Shown in pieces: positions 18,264 through 27,617 of a stretch of 64,000 nt of DNA. Made by a program: the position numbers and the translations under genes. A model generated the notes under the pieces. The model was not told the DNA's origin. It saw only the letters and a program-made list of their open reading frames with translations, and searched no databases. Position 1 is the first letter of the stretch; every line of letters starts with the position of its first letter. Origin of the DNA: JACVRW01 sp963819115 (lineage in GTDB: Bacteria; Actinomycetota; Thermoleophilia; Solirubrobacterales; Thermoleophilaceae); contig CAWFUR010000011.1 of NCBI GenBank assembly GCA_963819115.1, positions 2,135,337 to 2,199,336 on the forward strand. The letters run 5' to 3'.

Positions 18264-20747
18264 TTGAGCTCAACGGAGGGGTCAGCAATCCGAGCACCGA
18301 GGGTCCTCGCGCTCGCGTGGATACACCTCGCCGTTCTGTGGAGCTTCGCGTTCGCGAAACCCCTCTTCGACGTTCTCGAGGACAGCCCCGAGTTCTTCGT
18401 GGCCCGCGGCAACACAAGCTGGGACATCGTGATCCTGGCGCTGGCGGTGACCCTGATCCCGCCCACCCTGCTGATCCTCGTGGAGGCCGCGCTGCTCCCG
18501 GTCGGCCAGGCACGGCGGTGGGTGCACCTGGCGTTCGTGGCGCTGCTCACGGCGGCGTTCGCGCTCCAGACGCTCAAGGAGCTGTTCGGCGGCCGCAGCG
18601 CGGTGCTGTTGCCGTTGGCCATCGCCATCGGCGTGCTCGGTGGCCTCGCCTATGCGCGCACGCGGGTGGCGCCGGCGATGCTCACCGTGCTCGCGCCCGC
18701 CCCGCTGCTGATCCTGTTCCTTTTCCTCGTGGTGTCGCCGGTCTCCAAGCTGGTCTTCCCCTCGGACTCGGATGCGTCGGCCCGGACCGCCGTGCGGAGC
18801 CAGACCCCCGTGGTGTTCGTGATCCTGGACGAGCTCTCGATCGCGTCCATGCTCGACGACCACGGCCGGATCGACGCCGGGCGCTTCCCGGGCTTCGCCC
18901 GCCTGGCGGGGTCCGGCACGTGGTTCCGGAACGCGACCACGGTGGCCGACGAGACCACCAGGGCGGTGCCGGCCCTGCTCACGGGCCAGCTGGTGCACGA
19001 CGACAAGGCGCTTCCGATCGCCGCTGACCACCCCGACAACCTGTTCACGCTGCTCCGCCGGGACTACGCCTTCGACGTGCACGAGGCGGTGACCCGTCTG
19101 TGCCGCGGGGACAAGTGCCACGAGGCGTCGGCGGGCACGGCGAGCGACCGGCTCTCGTCGCTCGTCTCGGATCTCACCGTGGTGTCCCTGCACCACCTTC
19201 TCCCCCGTGACCTCGAATCCGGGCTCGCCCCGGTGGACCGCACGTTCGGGGGCTTCGGCAATGCGAAGAGCCGCGGAGCGCGCGGAGCCGACCAGGCGTT
19301 CCGCAGCCGTGACCAGACCTTCGACTCGTTCGTGCGCGGGCTGACGCCCGCCACCCGGCCGACGCTGCACTTCCTGCACATCGAGCTGCCGCACATCCCC
19401 TACGAGTACCTGCCGTCCGGGCAGCGCTACCCGCTGGCGAACGGCACCAGCATGGCCGGGCTCGCGCTCGACACCTGGGTGGGATCCGTGCCCGTGCGCA
19501 ACGCGTACCAGCGCTATCTCCTTCAGCTCTCATACGCCGACCACCTGATCGGCCGGATGCAGGCACGCATGCGCGCCACCGGCCTGTGGCGGCGTGCCCT
19601 CGTGGTGGTCGCCGCGGACCACGGTGTGAGCTTCCGCCCGGGCGGACGACGGCGCCGGGTGGCTCCCGGGAGCCTGGCCGACATCGCCGGCGTCCCGCTG
19701 TTCGTGAAGGCACCGGGGCAGGATGCCGGCGCGGTGAACGACGGCCGTGCTCGGACCGTGGACGTGGTGCCCACGATCGCCGGCGCGCTCGGGATCCGGC
19801 TTCCCTGGCGAGTGGACGGCCACTCGCTGCTCGCACCCGGCGGGCCGGCACGCGGACGGGTGGAGGTGGAGGCGAAGGGCGGATCCACCGTCGCCACGGG
19901 GTTCGCCCGCTACCGGCGGCTGCTTAGGGTCGCCGCGGCCCGCCTGGAGCGCCAGCTCGGGGCCTCTGGGAGCAAGGGCTCCCTCTACGCGATGGGCCCG
20001 GACGGGCGGCTCGTCGGCCGCATGGTGGCCTCCCTCCCGGCCGCCCCACCGCTGCGCTCGGGCTTCGAGCTGGACTCGCCGTCGAGCTTCGCGGACGTGG
20101 ACCCGACCGGGCCCACCGTGCCCGCACTGATCACCGGCACGGTGCCCGGTGGCGACGCGGGCGATCGTCTGGCCGTCGCACTCGGCGGCCGGATCGTGGC
20201 CACCACCGAGGCATTCCGGGACGCCGCGTCGGGCTCGACCGACCCACCCACCCGTTTTCTCGCGCTGGCTGCGCCGGACTCGTTCCGGCGCGGCCGCAAC
20301 GCCATCCGCCTCTACCGGATCGACGGCGCCGTGACGGCGCCGCGCCTGGCCCCGCTCCAGGGGAGTGGGGAGGTGAGGCTGGAGGACAACTCGGTGGTGC
20401 TGGCCGACGGGCACCGGGTGGCCTTCTCGGACGGCGTGAAGGGCGTGCTCGAGGCCGCGGTGGGCAAGGGCAGCTCCCTGAGCGTGACCGGCTGGGCCGT
20501 GGACGACGCACGGCGGCGCGTGCCCGACCGGATCCTGGTGTTCGCCGACGGCCGGCTGGTGGGCAGCGGGCGCCCAGGGCAGCCGCGCCCCGACGTGGCC
20601 AAGGACCACGGCGCCGCGTTCGCGAAGGCCGGCTTCCGGTTCCAGGTGGCGAGCGACCGGGCCCGGGAGCTCGGCAACCCGGCCCGTCTCCGGGTGGTGG
20701 CGGTGAGCGGGAACCGCGCCGCGGTGCTCGACAGGCTCGGCGGCTAG
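18264..20747 (+). CDS. Membrane sulfatase/phosphoglycerol-transferase-like protein with C-terminal GW domain
   Basis: About 827 residues with five N-terminal helices and a long outer domain, the layout of LtaS-type alkaline-phosphatase-superfamily enzymes. Metal-site elements are VILDELS (Asp189) and AADHGVS (Asp452, His453). ADETTRAVPALLTGQ (Thr231/Thr232) is where the nucleophile should lie, and ELPHIPYEY holds a further His. It may hydrolyse sulfate or transfer phosphoglycerol-type groups on envelope glycans (inference). The last ~110 residues form a domain with VTGWAVDDARRR (Trp744) that recurs in two other proteins here. TTG at 18264 is favoured from the box at 18250; no Shine-Dalgarno is seen. 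It shares CTAG with the convergent gene. Confidence 0.85.
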   Translation: MSSTEGSAIRAPRVLALAWIHLAVLWSFAFAKPLFDVLEDSPEFFVARGNTSWDIVILALAVTLIPPTLLILVEAALLPVGQARRWVHLAFVALLTAAFALQTLKELFGGRSAVLLPLAIAIGVLGGLAYARTRVAPAMLTVLAPAPLLILFLFLVVSPVSKLVFPSDSDASARTAVRSQTPVVFVILDELSIASMLDDHGRIDAGRFPGFARLAGSGTWFRNATTVADETTRAVPALLTGQLVHDDKALPIAADHPDNLFTLLRRDYAFDVHEAVTRLCRGDKCHEASAGTASDRLSSLVSDLTVVSLHHLLPRDLESGLAPVDRTFGGFGNAKSRGARGADQAFRSRDQTFDSFVRGLTPATRPTLHFLHIELPHIPYEYLPSGQRYPLANGTSMAGLALDTWVGSVPVRNAYQRYLLQLSYADHLIGRMQARMRATGLWRRALVVVAADHGVSFRPGGRRRRVAPGSLADIAGVPLFVKAPGQDAGAVNDGRARTVDVVPTIAGALGIRLPWRVDGHSLLAPGGPARGRVEVEAKGGSTVATGFARYRRLLRVAAARLERQLGASGSKGSLYAMGPDGRLVGRMVASLPAAPPLRSGFELDSPSSFADVDPTGPTVPALITGTVPGGDAGDRLAVALGGRIVATTEAFRDAASGSTDPPTRFLALAAPDSFRRGRNAIRLYRIDGAVTAPRLAPLQGSGEVRLEDNSVVLADGHRVAFSDGVKGVLEAAVGKGSSLSVTGWAVDDARRRVPDRILVFADGRLVGSGRPGQPRPDVAKDHGAAFAKAGFRFQVASDRARELGNPARLRVVAVSGNRAAVLDRLGG
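20744..20747. other. Shared palindromic CTAG stop of convergent genes
   Basis: The sulfatase-like plus gene stops with TAG 20745-20747 and the YfhO-like minus gene with TAG 20746-20744, using the same CTAG. Confidence 0.8.
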
Positions 20748-23273
20748 GACGAGCCCGCCGGGCGCCGGCGCCGGCGTCCGAACAGCAGGAACGCCGCGGC
20801 CGCCGCCAGCGCGATCAGCGATCCCCCGCTCAGGAGCACTCCGGCCCGAGCGCTCTCAGGCTCGTAGGTGAACACCACGCGGCTGCGCCCGGCGGGCACG
20901 GAGACGCCCCGGATCAGGTAGTCCACGCGGTGGATCGGCACCTCGCGCCCGTTCACGGTGGCCTTCCACCCGGGGTAGGACACGTCGCTCAGAACCGCCA
21001 GCCCGGCGCGCCGGGAGCGGGCGTCGATCACCACCCTGCGCGGCCCGTACGACACGATCCGGGCCGGCGAGCGGGCCGGAGCGCCGGTGGAGTCGTCGGC
21101 CAGGCCCGGAAGCCGGTGCTCGCTCACCGCCACCCGGCCGAGATCGGGACCCGCGGGGTTCCCCACGGCGTCGAGGGCGGCGTCGGGACCGTTCACGACG
21201 CGCTGCGCGTGCACCACGAAGGCACGCGGCAGCGCCCGGGGGTTGCGGTAGATGCGGCCGTCCGGCCGGTCATAGGCCACGGGCAGGTGCGACAGCCCGA
21301 GGGCGGCGTGCGAGATGCCGATGCGTTGCGCGTAGGCCGCCTCGTCGGGCGGGACCATCACGTCGCGGACCCCGAGCAGGCCCAGCACCCGGAGGGCGGG
21401 GGGGTTCACCGTGAGCACCCACTGCGGGGCGCCCGGCTGGTACGGGAACGGGAACACGAAGCGGCGCCAGATCACGTCGTAGCGCTTCTCGATCGGGAAG
21501 TCGTAGTTGCGGGCGTCGTAGAGCCCGTAGCGCATGGCGTGGTTGGGGGCCAGCCCGCGGTCGAAGGCCACGAAGCGCGCCGGGCGCTGGGACTGGAGGA
21601 AGCGGATGGCCGGCGTGGAGGGCAGGGACGCCTCATCCGCGGAGATCGCGGGGTTGAAGCCCACCCCGGCCCGGAAGAGGTCCGCGCAGGCCAGGACCAG
21701 CGCCAGCGCCACGAAGGTGCCGCCCGCCACGCGGCCACGGGCCCGGGCGGCCAGCAGCGCGCAGCTGAGGACCCCGAAGAGGCCCCACCAGAAGAGCGCA
21801 CGCGAGTGCACCACGTCGATCTCGGCACTGGGATCCACCAGGCCCAGGGCGAGCTTCGCCCCCTTCAGCAGCGTGCCCGGCGGCGGCCAGGTTGCGAGCA
21901 CGTACACCACCGGAACGGCGAAGGTCACCAGGGCCACGGCGAGCGCCACCCGGCGCACGTTGCGCGACGCCGGCCCGCGTAGGTCGTCCAGCCCGTACCC
22001 CGCGAGCAGGGCCAGCGCGAAGAGGTACACGACGATCAGGCGGGTGTTGTTGGTCTGGCCGAGCACCGGCACCTGCCCCACGGCGTCGAACAGGCCCGGC
22101 AGCCCGAAGGCCACGGCCACGCACACCACCACGATCCCGAACAGGAACCGGCGGTCGCCGGTGCGCGCCGCCCCCCCGCGCGCACGGCGGCGTCGAAGGG
22201 CGGGCAGCGCGGCGGCCAGGGCGAGCATCAGGGGCAGCGCCCCGGCGTACCAGGCCCGCGCGATGAAGAGGCCGGCCGCGCCGAGCTGCACCGAGCCGCC
22301 GGTGGCGTCCGTGGGAGTGCCGAGGTACTCGGGCAGCGCGATGGTGGGCAGCCAGCTGGAGGGGAGCTTGATGTCCACCCCCTCGCGGTTCCCGAAGTCC
22401 GCCGAGTGGTGAAGCAGCTCGGTGAAGGGAATGAGCACCACGCCGGAGAGCGCGCCGCCCACCAGCCCGGCGCCCACCACCCACGCGGCCGCGGTGCAGC
22501 GCGCGCGGGCCGTCCCGCGGCGCCGTGGCCACGCGGAACACGGCGTAGGCCACGGCCAGGCCCACCGCATGCAGGGTCGACTCCGGATGCCCGGCCAGGA
22601 TGGCCAGTGCCACCAGCAGCGCGAACGCGAGCCCGGGCCACGGCCCGGGGCGGGTCACCAGGTCGTGCACGGCCACCAGGAGCAGCGGTATCAGCACGAA
22701 TACGCTGCCGATCGGGTACATCAGGTGCACCACCACGTAGAGGCCGAAGCCGAAGGTGATGCCGGCCATCAGCCCGCCGTAGAGGGACTGGCCGATGCGG
22801 CGGGCGAACAGGTACGTGCCGAAGCCGGCCAGGAAGAGCTTGATCGCGGCCACCAGCCCCAGCGACCACCAGAACGGCAGCAGGTAGGTGGGCACGCTGA
22901 AGGGCGAGAAGACCCCGGACTGCATGTTGGCCAGGTAGGGCCGGCCCGCGGCCATGTAGGGGTTCCAGAGCAGGTTCGCGCCCGGGTCCGAGCGGGTGTG
23001 CTCGAGCCACGGGATGAACTGGAAGGCCGGGTCGTACAGCTCGGTGTTCGAGGGCGCCGTGTACCCGGCGGGCGCCACCGAGGACCACGGGATCTGCGAG
23101 TACAGGTAGTCCGTGGAGGAGAGCGTCCGGCCCGGAATCAGCGCGGGAGACACGAACAGCAGGGACAGGATCGCGAACACGGCGGCCGCGACCGCGGTGG
23201 GGTTCCTTCGCTCCACCCACGCGAGTCCGCGCTTCGCGCTGAGTGGCGGGCGATCCAGCACCGAGCCGGGCAT
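20744..23273 (-). pseudogene. YfhO-like membrane protein, copy 1, broken by a +1 frameshift
   Basis: Two reading frames together make one YfhO-type protein of about 842 residues. The N-terminal frame, from ATG 23273, contains STDYLYSQIPW, WNPYMAAGRPYLAN, FLAGFGTYLFARR and AGHPESTLHAVG. It makes sense until about 22512. The C-terminal frame resumes near 22500 with WVVGAGLVGGALSGVVLIPF and ends with SYPGWKATVNG and GVSVPAGRSRVVFTYEP, the usual YfhO ending. One extra base in the GC repeat at about 22495-22520 explains the break (total length 3n+1). It may be a real mutation or a sequencing error. The intact paralog is at 48869-51253. YfhO proteins are implicated in adding sugars to cell-wall polymers in Firmicutes. 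The start is uncertain. Confidence 0.8.
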
Positions 23274-23337
23274 GGTAGACCACACCCGGGGAGCGGTGAG
23301 GCGGTCCGCCGCCGCCGCGAGCGCGGGCCGAGTGAGG

Positions 23338-23343
23338 TACAAG
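23338..23343 (+). promoter_or_regulatory. Weak -10-like box before GT2
   Basis: TACAAG lies 7 bases before the ATG at 23351, which has no ribosome binding site. The sixth base is not T, so this is a poorer match than the other boxes. The 77-base divergent gap must also hold the promoter of the minus YfhO-like gene. Confidence 0.3.
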
Positions 23344-23350
23344 TAGGCCA

Positions 23351-24124
23351 ATGACGACACCGACTCCAGGCGCGGCCTCATCCGCGACGGCCGCCGTCGG
23401 AGCCGGGGGGCCGGACAACCACGACCAGCCGCTCGTGAGCGTGATCATCCCCGCCTACAACGAGGCGGGCACGCTCGAGGAGGTGCTCCAGCGGGTGCTG
23501 GAGCAGCCGCTCCGGGTGGAGCTGCTCGTGGTGGACGACGGCTCGGGCGACGAGACCCCCGCCCTGCTGGAGCGCCTCGAGCGCGAGGGCGTGCGCGGCC
23601 TGCGAGTGCTGCGCCACGAGGTGAACAGGGGCAAGAGCGCCGCCGTGCGCACGGGCATCCAGGCGTCCACCGGCTCGATCGTGGCCATCCAGGACGCCGA
23701 CCTCGAGTACGACCCGCAGGACCTTCCGCGCCTGCTCGCCCCGATCGTGGAGGGGCACGCCGACGTGGTGTACGGCACCCGGCTGCGCGGCGGCCAGCCG
23801 CAGCGCGCCCACCTCTTCTGGCACTACGTGGGCAACCGCTTCCTGACCCTGCTCACCAACGTGCTCTACAACACCACGATCTCCGACATGGAGGTCGGCT
23901 ACAAGGCCTTCAAGGGCGACCTGATCCGGTCCGTTCCGCTGGTGTCCGAGGGCTTCGGCTTCGAGCCCGAGGTCACCGCCCGCCTGCTCCGCCGCGGGGA
24001 CGTGCGCCTGTACGAGATCCCGGTCTCCTACTACGGCCGCACCTACGAGGAGGGCAAGAAGATCACCTGGCGCGACGGGGTCACGGCCGTGGCGCTGCTC
24101 CTGCGCTTCCGGTTCACGCGCTAG
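23351..24124 (+). CDS. DPM1-like GT2 glycosyltransferase
   Basis: 257 residues. A ~25-residue Ala/Gly-rich tail precedes VSVIIPAYNEAGTL. VVDDGSGDET, HEVNRGKSAAVRTG, IQDADLEYDP (metal motif) and YGTRLRGG are the classic DPM1/polyprenyl-phosphate mannose or glucose synthase series; MEVGYKAFKGD and SYYGRTYEEGKKI complete the DPM1-type end. There are no C-terminal helices, so it is a peripheral inner-face enzyme. It is first in a seven-gene plus operon that includes family C and B membrane proteins, consistent with supplying them polyprenyl-phosphate sugar. Confidence 0.92.
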   Translation: MTTPTPGAASSATAAVGAGGPDNHDQPLVSVIIPAYNEAGTLEEVLQRVLEQPLRVELLVVDDGSGDETPALLERLEREGVRGLRVLRHEVNRGKSAAVRTGIQASTGSIVAIQDADLEYDPQDLPRLLAPIVEGHADVVYGTRLRGGQPQRAHLFWHYVGNRFLTLLTNVLYNTTISDMEVGYKAFKGDLIRSVPLVSEGFGFEPEVTARLLRRGDVRLYEIPVSYYGRTYEEGKKITWRDGVTAVALLLRFRFTR

Positions 24125-24139
24125 ATCGAGGGGGATCGT

Positions 24140-25660
24140 GTGACCTCTCCCGCCCCCGAGCGCAGGACGTGGGCATCGGCGGACCTCCTGGCGATCGCCG
24201 CGCTCACGATCGTGGCCATCGGGCTGCGCCTGCCCTCGCTCTTCCAGAGCCTCACGCTGGACGAGCCGCACACCTATGTGATGGCACACGGATCGCTCGG
24301 GAACGTCTTCAGCGAGCTGCGGGCGGGATACGAGATCCATCCCCCGCTCTACTTCGCGCTGGCCTGGGCGGCGTCGCAGCTGGGCGACCCCGCCGACTGG
24401 GTCCGGGTCCCGTCCTTCGTGCTCGGCGTGGCCACCGTGCCGCTCACCTACCTGCTGGGCCTGCGCGCGGTGGGGCGCCCGGCCGCGGCGATCGGCGCCG
24501 CGCTGCTGGCCGTGAGCCCCTTCGCGGTGCGCTACTCCACCGACGCCCGGCCCTACTCGACGCTGATGTTCTTCGCGGTGCTGTCCTCCCTGCTGCTGCT
24601 CCGCGCGGCGCGCTCCGGGCGAACGCTCGACTGGGTCCTCTACGTGCCCGCGGCATGCGCCGTGATCTACAGCCACTACTTCGGCGCGTTCGTGCTCGTG
24701 GCTCAGGCCCTGTGGGCGCTGTGGGCGTGCCGCGACCGGCTTCGCGCCCCGCTGCTCGCCTTCGTGGCCGTGGGCATCGGGTTCCTGCCCTGGCTGCCGA
24801 GCTTCCTCGACCAGCCCCACAACACAAGCGACTACGCCGCGGTGGTGCCCCTGAAGCTCCGCTGGCTCACCGACGAGGCACTCGGCTTCCTGCCGGGCAC
24901 CGGCTACTACCCGTGGCGGGAGATCCCGGGGCGGACGCTCGCGCTGGTGCTGGTGGCGGTGCTTGTCCTGGCGATCGCCGGGGCCGCGGTGATGCTGGCG
25001 CGGCGGGCACGCGCGGGCGAGCGCCCGCGCCCCTCCGACGGCGTGCTGCTGCTGGCGGCGCTGGCCGTGGCCACACCGCTGGGACTGCTCGTGTTCAGCA
25101 TCGGCGGGGACAACGTGTGGCTGGCCCGCTACCTCGGGCCGGCGCTCCCGGCGCTCGCCCTGCTCGTGGGCTGGGTGGTCGCCTCCCTCCCCCGTGTCGC
25201 GGGACTGGCCGTGGCCGCGCTGCTGCTCGTGGTGCTCACCGCCGGCACCTTCAAGGGCTTCGAGGACCGCTACAGCCGCGCGGACTACAAGGGCGCGGCC
25301 CAGTTCATCGAGAGCGAGGCCGGCCCGCGCGACGTGGTGGTGGAGTCCTTCCTCTCGGCCGAGGCGGGAAAGAAGAAGTTCGAGTACGTGAGCCCGATCG
25401 ATCTCAACTTCGACAAGCGGCACCGTACGGTGGTGGGGTCGGTCAAGGCGGCGCAGCGGGTGTTCCGCAATCCGCCCGCCGGGGGCAGGGTGTTCGTGGC
25501 CGGCGTGGAGGCCGGGTTCTTCCGCCTCCCCCGCCCGGCGCCGAAGGACGGCCTGCGCGTGGCCCAGCACCGGGTGTTCAGCGGGGACTCTCCGATCGCG
25601 GTGTACGTCTATCAACCGCGCTCTGCAGGGGATTCGGTCGGTAGGGTGCTGTCGCCGTGA
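24140..25660 (+). CDS. GT39-like membrane glycosyltransferase, family C copy 1
   Basis: 506 residues. After TM1 comes LTLDEPHTY (Asp41-Glu42), in the place of the GT-C catalytic acid, then IHPPLYFALAW, RVPSFVLGVATVPLTYLLG and SPFAVRYSTDARPYSTL. IYSHYFGAFVLVAQALW and YLPWLPSF-type segments follow. About ten helices are followed by a short outer C-terminal part ending in YVYQPR. The pattern matches PMT_2/ArnT-like proteins and five further copies in this window. It probably uses a polyprenyl-phosphate sugar donor made by the adjacent GT2 (inference). GTG at 24140 has GAGGGGG upstream. Its stop overlaps the next start (GTGA). Confidence 0.9.
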   Translation: MTSPAPERRTWASADLLAIAALTIVAIGLRLPSLFQSLTLDEPHTYVMAHGSLGNVFSELRAGYEIHPPLYFALAWAASQLGDPADWVRVPSFVLGVATVPLTYLLGLRAVGRPAAAIGAALLAVSPFAVRYSTDARPYSTLMFFAVLSSLLLLRAARSGRTLDWVLYVPAACAVIYSHYFGAFVLVAQALWALWACRDRLRAPLLAFVAVGIGFLPWLPSFLDQPHNTSDYAAVVPLKLRWLTDEALGFLPGTGYYPWREIPGRTLALVLVAVLVLAIAGAAVMLARRARAGERPRPSDGVLLLAALAVATPLGLLVFSIGGDNVWLARYLGPALPALALLVGWVVASLPRVAGLAVAALLLVVLTAGTFKGFEDRYSRADYKGAAQFIESEAGPRDVVVESFLSAEAGKKKFEYVSPIDLNFDKRHRTVVGSVKAAQRVFRNPPAGGRVFVAGVEAGFFRLPRPAPKDGLRVAQHRVFSGDSPIAVYVYQPRSAGDSVGRVLSP

Positions 25661-26718
25661 GCTCCTCAAATTCCCTTGCACTGGTGACCGGTTTCCCCGG
25701 ATGGCTCGGAAACCGCCTCGTCCACTTCCTCCACGAGCCCCATCCCGACTTCCCGGCCGGCACCGAGCAACCGCGCTTCGACCGCGTGCGCTGCCTGGTG
25801 CTGCCCGGCACCCCGCACGAGGCGGTGAGGGGGCGCTATCCCGACCTCGAGGTGGTGGAGGGGGACATTCGCGATCCGGGGGCGGTCGGGCGATTCTGCG
25901 CGGGCGCCGAGGGAGCCACCGTGTTCCATCTCGCCGGCCTGATCCACCCGAAGCGGATCAAGGAGCTGTTCGAGATCAACACCGAGGGCACGCGCCACCT
26001 GCTCGCCGCCGCGTCGGCGGCCGGCGTCCGGCGCGTGGTGGCCACCTCCTCGAACAGCCCGGCCGGGGTGAACCCGAGCGCGGACCACCGCTTCGACGAG
26101 AGCTCGCCCTACAAGCCCTACATGGCCTACGGCCGGTCGAAGAAGCTGATGGAGGACGACCTGAACGCGGCCAACGCGTCCGGCGCCGTGGAAACCACCA
26201 TCCTGCGCCCCTGCTGGTTCTACGGGCCCGAGCAGCCCCCGCGCCAGAGCGAGTTCTTCCGCATGATCCGGGACGGCAAGGCCCCCATCGTCGGCGACGG
26301 CGAGTCGCGGCGGAGCATGTCCTACGTGGACAACACGTCCCTCGGCCTGCTCCTTGCTGCCGCACACGAGCGCGCGGCGGGGCAGACTTACTGGATGGCG
26401 GACGAGCGGGCCTACACGATGAACGAGATCGTGGACACGGTGGAGAACCTGCTGGAGACGGAGTTCGACCGCCAGGTGGCCCACGACCGCATGCGGCTGC
26501 CCTCCGTGGCCAGCGAGGTGGCGCTCGTGTTGGACGCGGCGATCCAGCGGACCGGCATGTACCAGCAGAAGATCCACGTGCTGAGCGAGATGAACAAGAC
26601 GATCGCCTGCAGCGTGGACAAGGCACGCGACGAGCTCGGGTACCGCCCGAGCGTCGATCTCCGGGAGGGCATGAGGCGCTCCATCCGGTGGTGCCTCGAA
26701 AACGGCCAGGACGTCTGA
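25657..26718 (+). CDS. SDR-type NAD(P)-dependent epimerase/dehydratase
   Basis: 353 residues, extended SDR. The cofactor motif is TGFPGWLG (Gly12, Gly15, Gly18). Tyr158 and Lys162 in AYGRSKK form the catalytic pair, and VATSSNSPAG is the preceding catalytic Ser/Thr strand. RPCWFYGP and SYVDNTSLG are typical nucleotide-sugar or 3-beta-HSD-like features. It acts in the cytoplasm, probably on a nucleotide or lipid-linked sugar; the substrate is not assignable. The GTG start overlaps the upstream TGA. The C-terminus continues two bases before the UbiA-like gene, so the two are likely co-translated. Confidence 0.9.
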   Translation: MSSSNSLALVTGFPGWLGNRLVHFLHEPHPDFPAGTEQPRFDRVRCLVLPGTPHEAVRGRYPDLEVVEGDIRDPGAVGRFCAGAEGATVFHLAGLIHPKRIKELFEINTEGTRHLLAAASAAGVRRVVATSSNSPAGVNPSADHRFDESSPYKPYMAYGRSKKLMEDDLNAANASGAVETTILRPCWFYGPEQPPRQSEFFRMIRDGKAPIVGDGESRRSMSYVDNTSLGLLLAAAHERAAGQTYWMADERAYTMNEIVDTVENLLETEFDRQVAHDRMRLPSVASEVALVLDAAIQRTGMYQQKIHVLSEMNKTIACSVDKARDELGYRPSVDLREGMRRSIRWCLENGQDV

Positions 26719-26720
26719 CC

Positions 26721-27617
26721 TTGAACACAGCCGTGCGGCTTCGTAAGAGCACCGCCGGCCTCGTGCTCGAGGCGATGCGCCCCCGCCAGTGGGTGAAGAA
26801 CGTCTTCGTCCTGAGCGGGCTCGTGTTCGCCGGCGAGACCTTCGACGCGGGGAAGGTGGCCACCGTCGGGCTCGTGTTCGTGGCCTTCTGCCTGGCCAGC
26901 GGCGCCGCCTACCTGGTGAACGACGTGGTGGACGCCGAGAGCGACCGCCACGCTCCCCGCACGGCCTCCCGGCCGATCGCGCGGGGCGACCTCGCACCGC
27001 GCACCGCGCTCCTGGCCGCCGTGCTGGCCACGCTGGTGGCCTTTGGGCTCGTGGCCGTCACGACCTGGCAGACGGTGGTGACGCTCGGCGGCTTCCTCGT
27101 GCTCCAGGGCGCGTACTCCTACCGCCTCAAGCACATCCTCTTCGTGGACATCATGGCCATCGCCACCGGGTTCGTCCTGCGCGCGTACGCCGGCCTGATC
27201 TCAATCGACATCCCCTTCTCGATCTGGCTGCTCCTGTGCACGGGCCTCGTCTCGCTCTTCCTCGGGCTGGGCAAGCGCCGCGGAGAGGCCATGGCCCTGG
27301 GCGGGGCCAACAGCCGCCATCGGCGCGTGCTCGACGAGTACTCGGTGGACCTGATCGACGAGCTGATCGGCGTGGTGGCGCCGTCGATCCTCACCGCCTA
27401 CGTGCTCTACGCCGTGCTCGGCGCGAAGACGCAGCTGATGCTCCTCACCGCCCCGTTCGTGATCTACGGGATCTTCCGCGTGCTCTTCCTGATCCACTAC
27501 GACGGCTCGAAGCTGCCCGACGATCCCACCGAGCTGGTGTGGCGGGACCGTCCGCTCCAGCTCTGCATCGTGCTCTGGGGAGTGAGCGCCGGCGTGATCA
27601 CGCTGGCCGCCGCCTGA
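26721..27617 (+). CDS. UbiA-family prenyltransferase, decaprenyl-phosphate phosphoribosyltransferase-like
   Basis: 298 residues with about eight helices. MRPRQWVKNVFVLSG near the N-terminus and NDVVDAESDR (residues 67-76) with RPIARG are typical of the UbiA branch that contains mycobacterial Rv3806c, which joins phosphoribose to decaprenyl phosphate. The second Asp region reads LKHILFVDIMAIATGFVLRA, again as in that branch. In mycobacteria the product feeds arabinan synthesis. No DprE1 or DprE2 homolog lies in the window, but two SDRs flank the gene and could modify the ribose (inference). TTG at 26721 is chosen (AGGA 9 bases upstream); GTG 26733 is possible. The TGA overlaps the next ATG by one base. 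Confidence 0.9.
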   Translation: MNTAVRLRKSTAGLVLEAMRPRQWVKNVFVLSGLVFAGETFDAGKVATVGLVFVAFCLASGAAYLVNDVVDAESDRHAPRTASRPIARGDLAPRTALLAAVLATLVAFGLVAVTTWQTVVTLGGFLVLQGAYSYRLKHILFVDIMAIATGFVLRAYAGLISIDIPFSIWLLLCTGLVSLFLGLGKRRGEAMALGGANSRHRRVLDEYSVDLIDELIGVVAPSILTAYVLYAVLGAKTQLMLLTAPFVIYGIFRVLFLIHYDGSKLPDDPTELVWRDRPLQLCIVLWGVSAGVITLAAA

